Notes: a model not told the origin generated them from the letters alone. DNA of 64,000 nt from Rikenellaceae bacterium (GCA_902363575.1 CABJAJ010000007.1:62001-126000), one strand, 5' to 3'. Counted from the first letter of the stretch, positions 34,718 to 44,143 are shown. A program made the numbers and translations.

Positions 34718-34862
34718 GGAAAGGCGTCCGCTTCCGGGACCTGAGGCTGCGCCGGGATGAATTGATACCGTAGTATATGGGAAGAGTCGGGTCCGTCCGC
34801 GCAGGTCGCGGGACGGGATGTCGGCTCCGCACAGAGGATTACGAACAAAACAAGGATAGATT

Positions 34863-36956
34863 ATGGGCATTTCGGAACTTCACATCGTCAAGCGCGACGG
34901 GAAACGCGAGGTATTCTCGGTCGAAAAAATCAAACGCGCAATCGCCAGGGCATTTCTTTCCGTGGGTGGCTATGCCACCGACGAGGACCTCACGTCGGTA
35001 CTCAGCCGCGTGCATGTGAGCGACGGCATGAACGTCGAGGAGATACAGAACCAGGTCGAGGTGGCGCTTATGGCCGAGCGCTATTTCGCCGTGGCCAAGA
35101 GCTACATGCTCTACCGGCAGAAGCACACCGAGGAGCGCGAAGACCGCGAAAAGCTCGACTTTCTGATCGACTACTGTGACGCCTCGAACCCGGCGAGCGG
35201 ATCGAAGTACGACGCCAATGCCAACGTCGAAAACAAGAACATCGCCACGCTTATCGGCGAGCTGCCCAAGCAGAACTTCATTCGGCTCAACCGCCGGCTG
35301 CTCACCGACCGCATCAAAGAAATGTATGGCAAGGAGCTGTCGGACAAATACCTGCATCTGCTCAACAACCATTTCATCTACAAAAACGACGAAACCTCGA
35401 TGGCCAACTACTGCGCTTCGATTACCATGTATCCGTGGCTGTTGGGCGGCACGCTCTCGATCGGGGGCAATTCGACGCGGCCGACCAACCTCAAATCTTT
35501 CTGCGGGGGCTTCGTCAACATGGTTTTCATCGTCTCGTCGATGCTCAGCGGCGCCTGCGCCACCCCTGAATTTCTGATGTATATGAACTACTTCGTCGAG
35601 CAGGAGTACGGCGAGGACTACTACCTGCGGGCCGACGAGCCGGCCGACCTCTCGAAAAAGCGCCGCACCATCGATAAGGTGATTACCGACTGTTTCGAGC
35701 AGATCGTCTATTCGATCAACCAGCCGACGGGAGCCCGGAACTTCCAGGCCGTGTTCTGGAATGTGGCCTACTACGACCGTTACTATTTCGAGAGCCTTTT
35801 CGGGGAGTTCCGCTTCCCCGACGGATCGCGCCCGAACTGGGAGTCCCTGAGCTGGCTCCAAAAGCGGTTCATGCGGTGGTTCAACCGCGAGCGCACCCGG
35901 ACCGTGCTGACCTTCCCGGTGGAAACCATGGCGCTGCTGACCGAGAACGGCGACGTGCGGGACAAGGAGTGGGGCGACTTCACGGCGCAGATGTACGCCG
36001 AAGGTCATTCGTTTTTCACCTACATCAGCGACAACGCCGATTCGCTCTCCTCCTGCTGCCGCCTGCGCAACGAAATCCGGGACAACGGCTTCAGCTACAC
36101 GCTCGGTGCGGGTGGCGTTTCCACGGGCTCGAAAAGCGTGCTGACGATCAACCTCAACCGCTGCGTGCAGTATGCGGCCCGCAACGGCGTGCACTACCTC
36201 ACCTTCCTGGAAGAGGTCGTGGATCTGGTGCACAAAGTGCAGACGGCCTACAACGAAAACCTGCGCCGGTTGCAGGAGAAAGGGATGCTGCCGCTGTTCG
36301 ACGCCGGCTACATCAACCTGGCGCGGCAATACCTGACCATCGGCGTGAACGGGCTGGTCGAGGCCGCCGAGTTCCTGGGCATCCGCATCGACGACAACGA
36401 CGATTACGCCGCTTTCGTGCAGCAGACGCTCGGGCTGATCGAACGCTATAATCAAAAATACCGCTCGAAGGAGCTGATGTTCAACTGCGAGATGATTCCG
36501 GCCGAGAACGTGGGGGTGAAACATGCCAAATGGGATCGGGAGGATGGCTATGTCGTGCCCCGCGACTGTTACAACTCCTATTTTTACGTCGTGGAGGACG
36601 AGTCGCTGAACGTGGTCGATAAGTTCCGGCTTCACGGTCGGCGTTATATCGAGCGTCTGACGGGCGGCTCGGCGCTGCACATGAACCTCGAGGATCATCT
36701 CAGCAAGGAACAGTACCGCCACCTGCTGCGGGTCGCAGCCGCCGAGGGGTGCAACTACTTTACGTTCAACATCCCCAATACGGTATGCAATGCATGCGGG
36801 CATATCGACAAGCGGTACCTGGAAACCTGTCCCCATTGTCAGAGCACCGACCTCGACTACCTCACGCGCGTGATCGGCTACATGAAGCGGGTGTCCAATT
36901 TTTCGGCCGCGCGGCAGACCGAGGCGGCACGCCGTTACTATGCCAAAGCGATGTAG
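34863..36956 (+). CDS. nrdD: anaerobic ribonucleoside-triphosphate reductase (class III)
   Basis: NrdD reduces ribonucleoside triphosphates to dNTPs in strict anaerobiosis with a glycyl radical. The 697-residue protein begins with an ATP-cone domain (HIVKRDGKREVFSVEKIKRAI, residues about 5-95) that senses dATP/ATP. The catalytic barrel follows. The C-terminal zinc module has CNACG and CPHC, then the glycyl radical loop TRVIGYM, with the radical Gly at about residue 672. The start at 34863 fits the ATP-cone start. NrdG, its activase, is encoded five bases downstream. A cobalamin riboswitch precedes it, implying use when B12 is scarce. Confidence 0.97.
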   Translation: MGISELHIVKRDGKREVFSVEKIKRAIARAFLSVGGYATDEDLTSVLSRVHVSDGMNVEEIQNQVEVALMAERYFAVAKSYMLYRQKHTEEREDREKLDFLIDYCDASNPASGSKYDANANVENKNIATLIGELPKQNFIRLNRRLLTDRIKEMYGKELSDKYLHLLNNHFIYKNDETSMANYCASITMYPWLLGGTLSIGGNSTRPTNLKSFCGGFVNMVFIVSSMLSGACATPEFLMYMNYFVEQEYGEDYYLRADEPADLSKKRRTIDKVITDCFEQIVYSINQPTGARNFQAVFWNVAYYDRYYFESLFGEFRFPDGSRPNWESLSWLQKRFMRWFNRERTRTVLTFPVETMALLTENGDVRDKEWGDFTAQMYAEGHSFFTYISDNADSLSSCCRLRNEIRDNGFSYTLGAGGVSTGSKSVLTINLNRCVQYAARNGVHYLTFLEEVVDLVHKVQTAYNENLRRLQEKGMLPLFDAGYINLARQYLTIGVNGLVEAAEFLGIRIDDNDDYAAFVQQTLGLIERYNQKYRSKELMFNCEMIPAENVGVKHAKWDREDGYVVPRDCYNSYFYVVEDESLNVVDKFRLHGRRYIERLTGGSALHMNLEDHLSKEQYRHLLRVAAAEGCNYFTFNIPNTVCNACGHIDKRYLETCPHCQSTDLDYLTRVIGYMKRVSNFSAARQTEAARRYYAKAM

Positions 36957-36960
36957 GCGG

Positions 36961-37431
36961 ATGGTGAAGTATCACAACTTCGACGTGGTGTTCGCCGAAA
37001 TCCCCGACGAGGTGACGTTGGCGATCAACCTGACGAACTGTCCCAACCGCTGTCCCGGATGCCACAGCCCCCACCTGCGGGCCGATGGGGGAGAGCCGCT
37101 CGACGACGGTGGGCTGCTGGCCCTGCTCGGAAAGTACGCCCGTTCGGTCACATGCGTCTGCTTCATGGGCGGCGACGCCGAGCCGCAGGAGGTGGCCCGG
37201 CTCGCCCGGGTGGCGAAGCGTGCTTTCCCGGCCCTGCGTACCGGATGGTATTCGGGGCGGGAGCGGCTGCCGGAGGGCGTTGCGGCCGAGGCGTTCGATT
37301 ACGTCAAGCTGGGCAGTTGGATCGAGAAGCGGGGGCCACTGACGGCTCCCGGCACCAACCAGCGCCTTTATCGGGTAGGTGCCGGCGGCACGATGACGGA
37401 TATTACGGAGCGGTTTCGACGTTCCTCGTGA
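36961..37431 (+). CDS. nrdG: anaerobic ribonucleotide reductase activating protein
   Basis: NrdG is a small radical SAM activase that generates the glycyl radical on NrdD. The 156-residue protein has the CX3CX2C motif C-PNR-C-PG-C in LTNCPNRCPGCHSPHL and FMGGDAEP for SAM binding. It is about the size of other NrdG proteins. The ATG at 36961 is five bases after the nrdD stop, so the two share the riboswitch-controlled transcript. It works with NrdD in the cytoplasm. Confidence 0.96.
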   Translation: MVKYHNFDVVFAEIPDEVTLAINLTNCPNRCPGCHSPHLRADGGEPLDDGGLLALLGKYARSVTCVCFMGGDAEPQEVARLARVAKRAFPALRTGWYSGRERLPEGVAAEAFDYVKLGSWIEKRGPLTAPGTNQRLYRVGAGGTMTDITERFRRSS

Positions 37432-37483
37432 CGGTTTGTCCGGCTCTGTTACCGACCCGGAAGAGTTGCATGACGGCGGGAGT

Positions 37484-38131
37484 TTATTCCACCGGGTTTT
37501 GCGACGAGGTTTTGCGATGCCGTGTCTGCGTCGTCGGGATTTCGGGTGCCGGGTTTCCGATGCGTACGGGCTTAGGGTCGGGCGTTGAGGCGTTGGCAGG
37601 ATGTTTCCTGCGCCGTTTGCGCAGCCGTTCGGGCAGATGGAGCAGCCAGACCGCCACAATGCCGATCGAGGCGCCGACAGCCGCCTCCGTGAAACGCAGC
37701 AGCCCGTTCAGCACGGGCGACAGGTCGGGTGAAAAGTGGGAGACCAGCATCACCACCACCAGCGAAATGGTGGCCATCTTTCCGTTGTCGGGAATGGCCA
37801 GCAACATGCAGACGACCTCCTGCAGAAAGATCGCGGCCAGCAGCCCCCAGACATTGAAACGGAAAATCAGCAGGTAAACACAGCCGATGACCACGCCGAT
37901 AAGCGTGCCCAGCAGCCTCAGTCCTCCTTCCCGGAGCGATTCGCGCACGCCGCTCTGCTGCATGACCACCACACAGGAGGTGCAGGCGAGGATCGACCCT
38001 GCGAGCGCCGAGACCGCATCGATGCGCCCGCTTACGCGCACGCCGAGCTGGTAGGCGAGCAGAATACCCAGACATTCAAACAGGGTAAAGAAAGGATGCA
38101 CCCGGAGCAACGCATGACGGAAGCGGTTCAT
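37484..38131 (-). CDS. FUSC-family-like integral membrane protein
   Basis: A 215-residue protein with five or so hydrophobic helices: residues 12-35 (PFFTLFECLGILLAYQLGV), 40-60 (ALAGSILACTSCVVVM), 70-95 (LLGTLIGVVIGCVYLLIF), 100-130 and 140-165. The glycine spacing TLIGVVIGCVYLL and the VVVMLVSHFSPDL region resemble FUSC/aromatic acid exporter proteins such as YgaC or AaeB. The C-terminal 40 residues are basic and rich in Pro and Arg (LRKRRRKHPANASTP). I chose the ATG at 38131; the longer frame upstream is non-coding. Convergent with nrdDG. Substrate unknown. Confidence 0.78.
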   Translation of the reverse strand: MNRFRHALLRVHPFFTLFECLGILLAYQLGVRVSGRIDAVSALAGSILACTSCVVVMQQSGVRESLREGGLRLLGTLIGVVIGCVYLLIFRFNVWGLLAAIFLQEVVCMLLAIPDNGKMATISLVVVMLVSHFSPDLSPVLNGLLRFTEAAVGASIGIVAVWLLHLPERLRKRRRKHPANASTPDPKPVRIGNPAPEIPTTQTRHRKTSSQNPVE

Positions 38132-38383
38132 CGGTCGGAAATTTATCGGATAGCGATCCAATAAACGCACCGAAAAAACCGCATACTGGCGCATCATCCC
38201 TCCGGTTCCGATTTTGCCGGCGGCATGATCGGGAAAAATCTTTCCGTTCGCAGCACCGCGATGAACAGTTAGCGGGCAGGCAGCCCGCACGCCCTTGCAG
38301 AGCGAAGTCCCGCTTCGCCATAAAGCCGGATTGCCGCTCCCGACCGCCGGAGCGGTCGTCGCACGCCTTTCGGAACAGTTTGT

Positions 38384-39499
38384 TTATCGCTCCTTGCCGA
38401 AATATAGGTCCAGCAGCCGGTGGGCCGCGACGAACGAACTGATCTGCGCGTCGAGCACCTGTTTCTGGTAGGTGTCCAGAGCCGCTTCGACGCGGGAATC
38501 GTGGTAAAAGCTGCTCTTGAGCGTCTCGTTGATCGTCTCGAACATCCAGTATTTGTTCTGCCGGTTGCGGTTGTGCTCGAAATAGCCGTTGGCCCGGATG
38601 AAGTCAAGGTACTCTTCGACCCCTTTCCACACCTCTTCCAGCCCCGTGCGGGCGACGGCCGAGCAGGTGTACACCTTGGGCCGCCATCCCGATTCGGGAA
38701 CCGGGAAGAGCCTGAGCGCACCCTGGAACTGGGTCTGGGCGAGTCCCGCGCGGTGGATGTTTTCGCCGTCGGCTTTGGTGATTACCATGATGTCGGCCAT
38801 CTCCATGATGCCGCGCTTGATGCCCTGGAGTTCGTCCCCGGCGCCCGCAATCTGCAGCAGCATGAACATATCGACCATCGAGTGTACGGCCGTCTCGGAC
38901 TGGCCGACGCCGACCGTTTCGATGAAGATGACATCGAAACCCGCCGCTTCGCACAGCACGATCGTCTCGCGCGTCTTGCGGGCCACGCCGCCGAGCGAAC
39001 CGGCCGACGGGGAGGGCCGGATAAAGACGTGGGGATTGGTTGAGATGCTCTCCATGCGAGTTTTGTCGCCCAGGATCGAACCACCGCTGCGCTCGGAGCT
39101 GGGGTCGATGGCCAGCACGGCGAGCTTGTGCCGCAGGGAGGTGACCATCCCCCCGACGGCCTCGATGAAGGTCGATTTACCCGCTCCGGGGACCCCCGTG
39201 ATGCCGATGCGGATCGAGCGGCCCGCATGGGGCAGGCACTTCTCGATGATCTCCTGCGCTTGGGCGTAGTGGTCGGGGTTGCTGCTCTCGATCAGGGTGA
39301 TGGCTTGCGAAAGAGTGGTGATGTCGCCCCGCAGAATCCCCTCGACATATTGCGGTGTCGAAAGGGCGCGTTTTTTCCGACGCACGAAATGGGGATTTAC
39401 AATGGGCTGGTCGGCGACGCCGGACGTGACGTTGAGTGCGCTGTCGTGATGCTCGTCGAGGTACTCTTTCTCGTAGTGGTTTATTTTGGTAAAGGACAT
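38384..39499 (-). CDS. meaB: methylmalonyl-CoA mutase-associated GTPase MeaB
   Basis: MeaB is a G3E-type GTPase that protects and loads the B12-dependent methylmalonyl-CoA mutase. The 371-residue protein has the Walker A ITGVPGAGKST, IDPSSERSGGSILGDKTRM (switch I, with the G-protein Asp), the switch II area FIETVGVGQSE, and VITKADGEN. The MeaB C-terminal dimerisation helices follow (FETINETLKSSFYHD). The window contains no mutase genes, so these lie elsewhere. It sits 1.7 kb from mce and the decarboxylase cluster, on the opposite strand. Seven bases separate it from the thioredoxin-fold gene upstream. Confidence 0.95.
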   Translation of the reverse strand: MSFTKINHYEKEYLDEHHDSALNVTSGVADQPIVNPHFVRRKKRALSTPQYVEGILRGDITTLSQAITLIESSNPDHYAQAQEIIEKCLPHAGRSIRIGITGVPGAGKSTFIEAVGGMVTSLRHKLAVLAIDPSSERSGGSILGDKTRMESISTNPHVFIRPSPSAGSLGGVARKTRETIVLCEAAGFDVIFIETVGVGQSETAVHSMVDMFMLLQIAGAGDELQGIKRGIMEMADIMVITKADGENIHRAGLAQTQFQGALRLFPVPESGWRPKVYTCSAVARTGLEEVWKGVEEYLDFIRANGYFEHNRNRQNKYWMFETINETLKSSFYHDSRVEAALDTYQKQVLDAQISSFVAAHRLLDLYFGKER

Positions 39500-39506
39500 G
39501 GGTTAT

Positions 39507-39968
39507 TTAAGGTAGTGATTGTTCGATGGTTTCAACGGTGAGGGTTCGCGTGTTGCCCATCCAGAGGGCCCGGTTGCGGGCATCGACCAGCACGCCGAAC
39601 GGGATGTAGCTCACGCCGAAATTGCCGAAGTCCCGCTCCGCACCCAGCGCGACGACCAGCAGCGGGGAGACTTTCTCGCCCAGCAGACGGGTTACAGTGG
39701 CTTCCGGTTCGCGGGTCAGCACGATTACGTGGAGTTTGGACCCTAATTTGTTGGAGAGCTCCTCCAGGTGCCCGACCGACTCCAGGGCACCTTTGCCGGG
39801 CGAATAGAAGAACTCGAAGTAGGTCAGCGGGGCCGACGAAGGACGCACGCCGCCGAGCCATGTGTCGGCTTTCAGTTCCGGCACGCGCTCCCCGATGACC
39901 ACGCGTTGCGCCTGCGCCGCGGCGATGCAGCCGAGCGTCGCCAACAGGATGAGCCAAACTCTCTTCAT
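39507..39968 (-). CDS. secreted thioredoxin-fold protein without CxxC
   Basis: A 153-residue exported protein with signal peptide (WLILLATLGCIAAAQA, cleavage before QRVVIGERVPE). The mature part reads as an AhpC/TSA or TlpA-like fold (PELKADTWLGG, LTYFEFFYSPGKGALE, LHVIVLTREPEATV, SYIPFGVLVDARNRALWMG). The catalytic CxxC is replaced by SPGKG, so it is unlikely to act as a disulfide oxidoreductase. I chose the ATG at 39968. It precedes meaB with a seven-base gap and may share its transcript. Function unknown. Confidence 0.8.
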   Translation of the reverse strand: MKRVWLILLATLGCIAAAQAQRVVIGERVPELKADTWLGGVRPSSAPLTYFEFFYSPGKGALESVGHLEELSNKLGSKLHVIVLTREPEATVTRLLGEKVSPLLVVALGAERDFGNFGVSYIPFGVLVDARNRALWMGNTRTLTVETIEQSLP

Positions 39969-40041
39969 AGGGCGTTTTATTTTGAGCGAAGATAGCAATT
40001 ATTTACCAGTTTAGCAGTTTTTTTTCGGACAACCTCAAATT

Positions 40042-41019
40042 ATGAAAATCGGATTCGATCCCCTGATGCACCCCTCGGACAAGAGTTATGCCACGCGGCT
40101 CGCGGAGCTGCTCGCACGCTATGCGCCTGACCACGAATATACCTGCGATGCCCGCCGGCTGTCCGAATGTGACCTTTACCACGGCATCCGCAGGCTCCGC
40201 AGCGCGGAAAAAGGCGACCCGAAACAGGTGGTCGTGCTCTTCGACCTCAACTTTCTGCGCCATCCCGCCATGTGGCCCCTGCCCGAGCGGTGGCTTCGCG
40301 TCAGGGCGATTCGCACGGGGTGTCTGCACGCCGACTGCGTGGTGACTGTCCGTGCGGAGTACAAGCGCGAACTGACCCGCCGGCTGCGTCTCGACGAGCG
40401 GAAAATCCGGGTGCTTCCCTCGCTCGGGGTGCTGACGGAGCACGAATCCGGGAGTCCCTGCGCGGAGGAGAAAATACGCCGTAAATATATGCTTCCCAAT
40501 CGGTTCCTGCTCATGGTGGGGACCAACGAACCGGGGCATCATCAGAAAACGGTCATCGACGGAATGATCGGCACGGGAGGGGATTTCAATCTGGTGATCT
40601 GCGGCCGCCGGACAGCCTATGCCGACCAGTTGCTGGCTTACGTGCGCGAAAATCACCTGGCCACGAAGGTCAGCTTCGTCTATGAACCGGGCCCGGCCGA
40701 TCTCGAGGCTATTTACGGCATGGCCTGCGGTCTGTTATACCTTCCCGACAAAGACGTCTCGCCCCTGCCCGTGGTCGGAGGCTTGCGCCACGGCCTGCCG
40801 ATGCTCCTCTCCGACGTGCCGCTCAACCGTGAGACGGCGGGGGATGCGGCGCTTTATGCGGACCCCGCATCGGTGGACGGGGTAGCGCGTTCGGTGCGCA
40901 GGCTGCTGCACGACGACGCGCTGCGGCAGGAGCTCTGCGCGCGGGCTTCTGTGCAGGCCGGGCACTATTCGGCTCCGGCGCTCGCCCACGAGCTGGAGGA
41001 GCTTTACGCCGCTTTGTAA
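40042..41019 (+). CDS. family 4-like glycosyltransferase
   Basis: A 325-residue glycosyltransferase of the GT-B fold. The N-terminal domain (MKIGFDPLMHPSDKSYATRLAELLARYAP, FDLNFLRHPAMWPL) is shorter than usual. The C-terminal nucleotide-sugar domain has LLMVGTNEPGHHQKTVIDGM, FNLVICGRRTAY, VSFVYEPGPADLEAIYGMACGLLYL and the Glu-containing segment GGLRHGLPMLLSDVPLNRETAGDAALYADP. The EX7E motif is only partly kept. Donor and acceptor are unknown. It is a lone gene with a hairpin terminator right after it. Confidence 0.85.
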   Translation: MKIGFDPLMHPSDKSYATRLAELLARYAPDHEYTCDARRLSECDLYHGIRRLRSAEKGDPKQVVVLFDLNFLRHPAMWPLPERWLRVRAIRTGCLHADCVVTVRAEYKRELTRRLRLDERKIRVLPSLGVLTEHESGSPCAEEKIRRKYMLPNRFLLMVGTNEPGHHQKTVIDGMIGTGGDFNLVICGRRTAYADQLLAYVRENHLATKVSFVYEPGPADLEAIYGMACGLLYLPDKDVSPLPVVGGLRHGLPMLLSDVPLNRETAGDAALYADPASVDGVARSVRRLLHDDALRQELCARASVQAGHYSAPALAHELEELYAAL

Positions 41020-41040
41020 CAGGGCGTATAGGGCGTGCGA

Positions 41041-41076
41041 AGCGGGAGGACGGGTTGGCTGTCCTCCCGCTTTTTT
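41041..41076 (+). terminator. rho-independent terminator after the glycosyltransferase
   Basis: The stem AGCGGGAGGAC with its complement (11 base pairs, nine-base loop) is followed by TTTTTT. Confidence 0.92.
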
Positions 41077-41144
41077 CGTCTCCTGCACGCAGGTTTCATG
41101 CGTGCGGAGGAAAACGTTGTTTTTCCCTTAAAACTTGCCGATTA

Positions 41145-41177
41145 TTTGGCTTATTCAAAATATTTGGTGTATTTTTG
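41145..41177 (+). promoter_or_regulatory. promoter of the mce-mmd operon
   Basis: TTTG at 41145-41148 and TATTTTTG at 41170-41177 are spaced by 21 bases and match the Bacteroidetes consensus. It lies 68 bases before the mce ATG. Confidence 0.8.
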
Positions 41178-41244
41178 TGTGCATTTATTCGGAAAAATTT
41201 TTACTAATACCATAACATCTAATCTCAATCTAATCTCAAAAACC

Positions 41245-41655
41245 ATGAAAGTATCTCACATCGAGCATCTTGGAATTGCTGTGAAGAGCCTCGACGAGGC
41301 GATCCCCTATTGGGAGAACGTGATCGGCCTGAAGTGCTATGCCATCGAGGAGGTGCCCGACCAGAAGGTCCGCACGGCGTTCCTCATGCTCGGCCAGACG
41401 AAGATCGAGCTGCTCGAGCCCACCAGCGAGGATTCGACCATCGCCAAGTTCATCGAGAACCGCGGCGTCGGCATCCACCACATGGCCCTGGCCTGCGAGC
41501 AGATCGAGGAGCAGCTCGCCGATGCCGAGGCGCACGGGATCCGTCTGATCGACAAAACCCCGCGCAAGGGAGCCGAGGGCATGACCATCGCTTTCCTGCA
41601 CCCGAAATCGACCCAGGGTATCCTGACCGAGCTTTGCGAGAACAAGAACAAATAA
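41245..41655 (+). CDS. mce: methylmalonyl-CoA epimerase
   Basis: MCE interconverts (R)- and (S)-methylmalonyl-CoA between the mutase and the decarboxylase. The 136-residue protein is a vicinal-oxygen-chelate fold dimer. Metal ligands are visible as His7 (SHIEHLGIAV), Glu/Gln in KIELLEP, His in VGIHHMALAC and the terminal ILTELCE. The ATG at 41245 fits the family. It is the first gene of mce-mmdA-oadG-biotin carrier-mmdB, and the next gene starts 18 bases later. It acts in the cytoplasm. Confidence 0.96.
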   Translation: MKVSHIEHLGIAVKSLDEAIPYWENVIGLKCYAIEEVPDQKVRTAFLMLGQTKIELLEPTSEDSTIAKFIENRGVGIHHMALACEQIEEQLADAEAHGIRLIDKTPRKGAEGMTIAFLHPKSTQGILTELCENKNK

Positions 41656-41673
41656 CCATCCAGTACAAGTCTT

Positions 41674-43236
41674 ATGAGTGAAATTCAGAACAAGATCAAC
41701 CGCCTGATCGAAAACCGGGAAACGGCGCGCATGGGCGGCGGTCAGAAGCGTATCGACGCCCAGCATGCGAAGGGCAAGTACACGGCCCGCGAACGGATCC
41801 AGATGCTTCTGGACGAAGGCAGCTTCGAGGAGTTCGATATGTTCGTGACGCACCGCTGCTACGATTTCGGCATGGACAAGAGCCATACTTTCGGTGACGG
41901 TGTGGTGACGGGCTACGGCACCATCGACGGCCGCCTGGTTTACGTCTTCGCCCAGGACTTCACCGTGACGGCGGGCTCGCTCTCGCTCTCGATGTCCGAC
42001 AAGATCTGCAAGGTCATGGATATGGCCATGCGCAACGGCGCTCCCTGCATCGGCATTAACGACTCGGGCGGCGCACGCATCCAGGAGGGCGTGAACGCGC
42101 TTGCGGGTTATGCCAACATTTTCCAGCGCAACGTGATGGCTTCGGGCGTGATTCCGCAGATTTCGGCCATCTTTGGCCCCTGCGCAGGCGGTGCCGTCTA
42201 TTCGCCCGCACTGACCGACTTCATCATCATGAAGCGCGAGACTTCCAACATGTTCCTCACGGGCCCGAAGGTCGTCAAGACCGTGACGGGCGAGGACGTG
42301 ACGCAGGAGCAGTTGGGCGGCGCATCGATGCACACCACCAAATCGGGTGTGGCGCAGTTCGCCGTCGATACCGAGGAGGAGGGCCTCTCGCTGATCCGCA
42401 AGCTGCTCTCCTACATGCCGCAGAACAACATGGAGGATGCGCCGCTGGCTGTCTGCACGGACAAGATCACCCGTCTGGAGGATTCGCTCAACGAGATCAT
42501 CCCCGACAACGCCAACAAGCCCTATGACATGACCGAGGTGATCCGGGCGATCGTCGATAACGGCGAGTACCTGGAGTCGGCCGCCGCCTATGCCAAGAAC
42601 ATCATCACCTGCTTTGCCCGCTTCAACGGCCAGTCGGTCGGCATCATCGCCAACCAGCCCAAGTTCATGGCCGGCGTGCTCGATATCAACGCCAGCCGCA
42701 AGGCGGCCCGTTTCGTGCGGTTCTGCGATGCGTTCAACATCCCGATCGTGACGCTGGTGGACGTGCCGGGCTTCCTGCCGGGTACCACCCAGGAGTACGG
42801 CGGCGTGATTACCCACGGCGCCAAGCTGCTGTTCGCCTATTGCGAGGCCACGGTGCCCAAGGTCACGGTGACCCTGCGCAAGGCCTACGGCGGCGCCTAC
42901 ATCGTCATGTCGTCCAAGCATATCCGCGGCGATATCAACTACGCATGGCCTACGGCCGAGATCGCCGTGATGGGCGCAAGCGGCGCCGTCGAGGTGCTCC
43001 AGGCCAAGGAGCTCAGCGCTTTCGAGAATCCGGAGGAGAAAGCCAAGTTCGTGCAGGAGAAGGAACAGGAGTACAACGACAAGTTCTCGAACCCCTACAA
43101 TGCCGCTCGCTACGGCTACATCGACGACGTGATCGAGCCGCGCAACACGCGCTTCCGCATTATCCGCGCGCTGCAGTCGCTCGCGACCAAGCGGTTGCAG
43201 AATCCGGCCAAGAAACACTCTAATATTCCGTTGTAG
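41674..43236 (+). CDS. mmdA: methylmalonyl-CoA decarboxylase alpha / acyl-CoA carboxylase beta
   Basis: The carboxyltransferase subunit moves CO2 between methylmalonyl-CoA and biotin on the carrier. The 520-residue protein has the crotonase-like carboxyltransferase fold with CoA/carboxyl-binding glycines: [26 protein letters not shown] and [13 protein letters not shown], then [16 protein letters not shown]. Length matches the family. In this operon, with a membrane beta subunit, OadG and biotin carrier, it is part of the Na+-pumping decarboxylase giving propionyl-CoA. A propionyl-CoA carboxylase role in reverse is an alternative; context favours the decarboxylase. Confidence 0.95.
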   Translation: MSEIQNKINRLIENRETARMGGGQKRIDAQHAKGKYTARERIQMLLDEGSFEEFDMFVTHRCYDFGMDKSHTFGDGVVTGYGTIDGRLVYVFAQDFTVTAGSLSLSMSDKICKVMDMAMRNGAPCIGINDSGGARIQEGVNALAGYANIFQRNVMASGVIPQISAIFGPCAGGAVYSPALTDFIIMKRETSNMFLTGPKVVKTVTGEDVTQEQLGGASMHTTKSGVAQFAVDTEEEGLSLIRKLLSYMPQNNMEDAPLAVCTDKITRLEDSLNEIIPDNANKPYDMTEVIRAIVDNGEYLESAAAYAKNIITCFARFNGQSVGIIANQPKFMAGVLDINASRKAARFVRFCDAFNIPIVTLVDVPGFLPGTTQEYGGVITHGAKLLFAYCEATVPKVTVTLRKAYGGAYIVMSSKHIRGDINYAWPTAEIAVMGASGAVEVLQAKELSAFENPEEKAKFVQEKEQEYNDKFSNPYNAARYGYIDDVIEPRNTRFRIIRALQSLATKRLQNPAKKHSNIPL

Positions 43237-43237
43237 C

Positions 43238-43666
43238 ATGAAGCGTTTCTTATTGACCGGAGGCGGCCTGCTCGCAGCGGCCGCAGCCTCGGCCAAAGGT
43301 TCCGATACGATCCTGGAACACGACCCCAATGGCATCTATGTGGCGATCATCTCGGTCGGCACGGTGCTCTTCGCGCTGGTCGTCCTCTTCGCCCTCATTT
43401 CGTGGTTCGCCCGGATCATGAAACGTGCGGCGCAGAAGAAGGCGGCTCTCTCGAAAGGCATGCCGGTGACGGAGGTGTGCGACAGCGTGGAAAACGGTGA
43501 GGTGATCGCCGCCATCGCCCTGGCCATCAAACTCCACAAGGCCGAGATGCATGATCGCGAGAGCGACGTAATCACCATCAACAAGGTAGCCCGCGTTTAC
43601 TCTCCCTGGAGCTCCAAGATCCACGGCCTGACGCAGATGCCCGAACGTGTACGATTCAAAAAATAA
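43238..43666 (+). CDS. OadG-like small membrane subunit of the decarboxylase
   Basis: A 142-residue protein with one transmembrane helix (VAIISVGTVLFALVVLFALISWFARI) and a cytoplasmic tail. The N-terminus (MKRFLLTGGGLLAAAAASAKG) looks like a signal peptide. Its size and place between mmdA and the biotin carrier match gamma/delta subunits (OadG/MmdD) that assemble the Na+-pumping complex. It begins one base after the mmdA stop. Sequence conservation in this family is low, so part of the call is from context. Confidence 0.85.
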   Translation: MKRFLLTGGGLLAAAAASAKGSDTILEHDPNGIYVAIISVGTVLFALVVLFALISWFARIMKRAAQKKAALSKGMPVTEVCDSVENGEVIAAIALAIKLHKAEMHDRESDVITINKVARVYSPWSSKIHGLTQMPERVRFKK

Positions 43667-43683
43667 AGAGCAACCGAACGAAA

Positions 43684-44139
43684 ATGAAAGAATACAATTT
43701 CAAGATCAACGGCAACGACTACAATGTGGCCGTGAAAATCCAGAGTGACAACGAAGCGGAGGTGTTGGTCAATGGGGCCTCCTACACCGTCGAGGTCGTG
43801 GACGCAACGGTCAAGAAAGCCGTCGCGGTCAAGCCGCAGGTAGCGGCCGTCCCCGCTTCGCATCCCGTGCAGCCTTCGACGGTGCAGGTTTCCAAACCCG
43901 CCCCGGCAGCGGCCGGAAATGCGGGCGAAAGCCCCGTCAAGAGCCCGCTGCCGGGTGTGATCCTCGACATCCGCATCAAGGAGGGGGATACGGTTTCGGT
44001 GGGCCAGACCCTGATGGTGCTCGAAGCCATGAAAATGGAGAACAACATCGACTCCGACCGCGCCGGAGTGGTCAAGTCCGTCAAGGTCAATCGGGGCGAC
44101 TCGGTACTGGAAGGCGACGTACTCATAACACTCGGATAG
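43684..44139 (+). CDS. biotin carboxyl carrier subunit of methylmalonyl-CoA decarboxylase
   Basis: A 151-residue carrier. The C-terminal biotinyl domain has the biotinylation motif EAMKM (lysine near residue 117), with the fold PLPGVILDIRIKEGDTVSVGQTLMVL. The N-terminal domain (YNFKINGNDYNVAVKIQS) and a flexible Ala-Pro-Val linker (PASHPVQPSTVQVSKPAPAAAG) precede it. It delivers CO2 from the carboxyltransferase to the membrane beta subunit. It lies 17 bases after the OadG-like gene and four bases before mmdB. Confidence 0.95.
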   Translation: MKEYNFKINGNDYNVAVKIQSDNEAEVLVNGASYTVEVVDATVKKAVAVKPQVAAVPASHPVQPSTVQVSKPAPAAAGNAGESPVKSPLPGVILDIRIKEGDTVSVGQTLMVLEAMKMENNIDSDRAGVVKSVKVNRGDSVLEGDVLITLG

Positions 44140-44143
44140 CCGT

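Noticed and set aside
34531..34848. Open frames inside the leader of nrdD
   Set aside because: They overlap the conserved cobalamin aptamer and have no plausible start or protein similarity.
34839..36836. 665-codon minus-strand open frame
   Set aside because: Antisense shadow of nrdD.
41236..43335. 699-codon minus-strand open frame
   Set aside because: It is antisense to mce and mmdA, whose motifs are unmistakable. The translation is His- and Arg-rich and matches no family.
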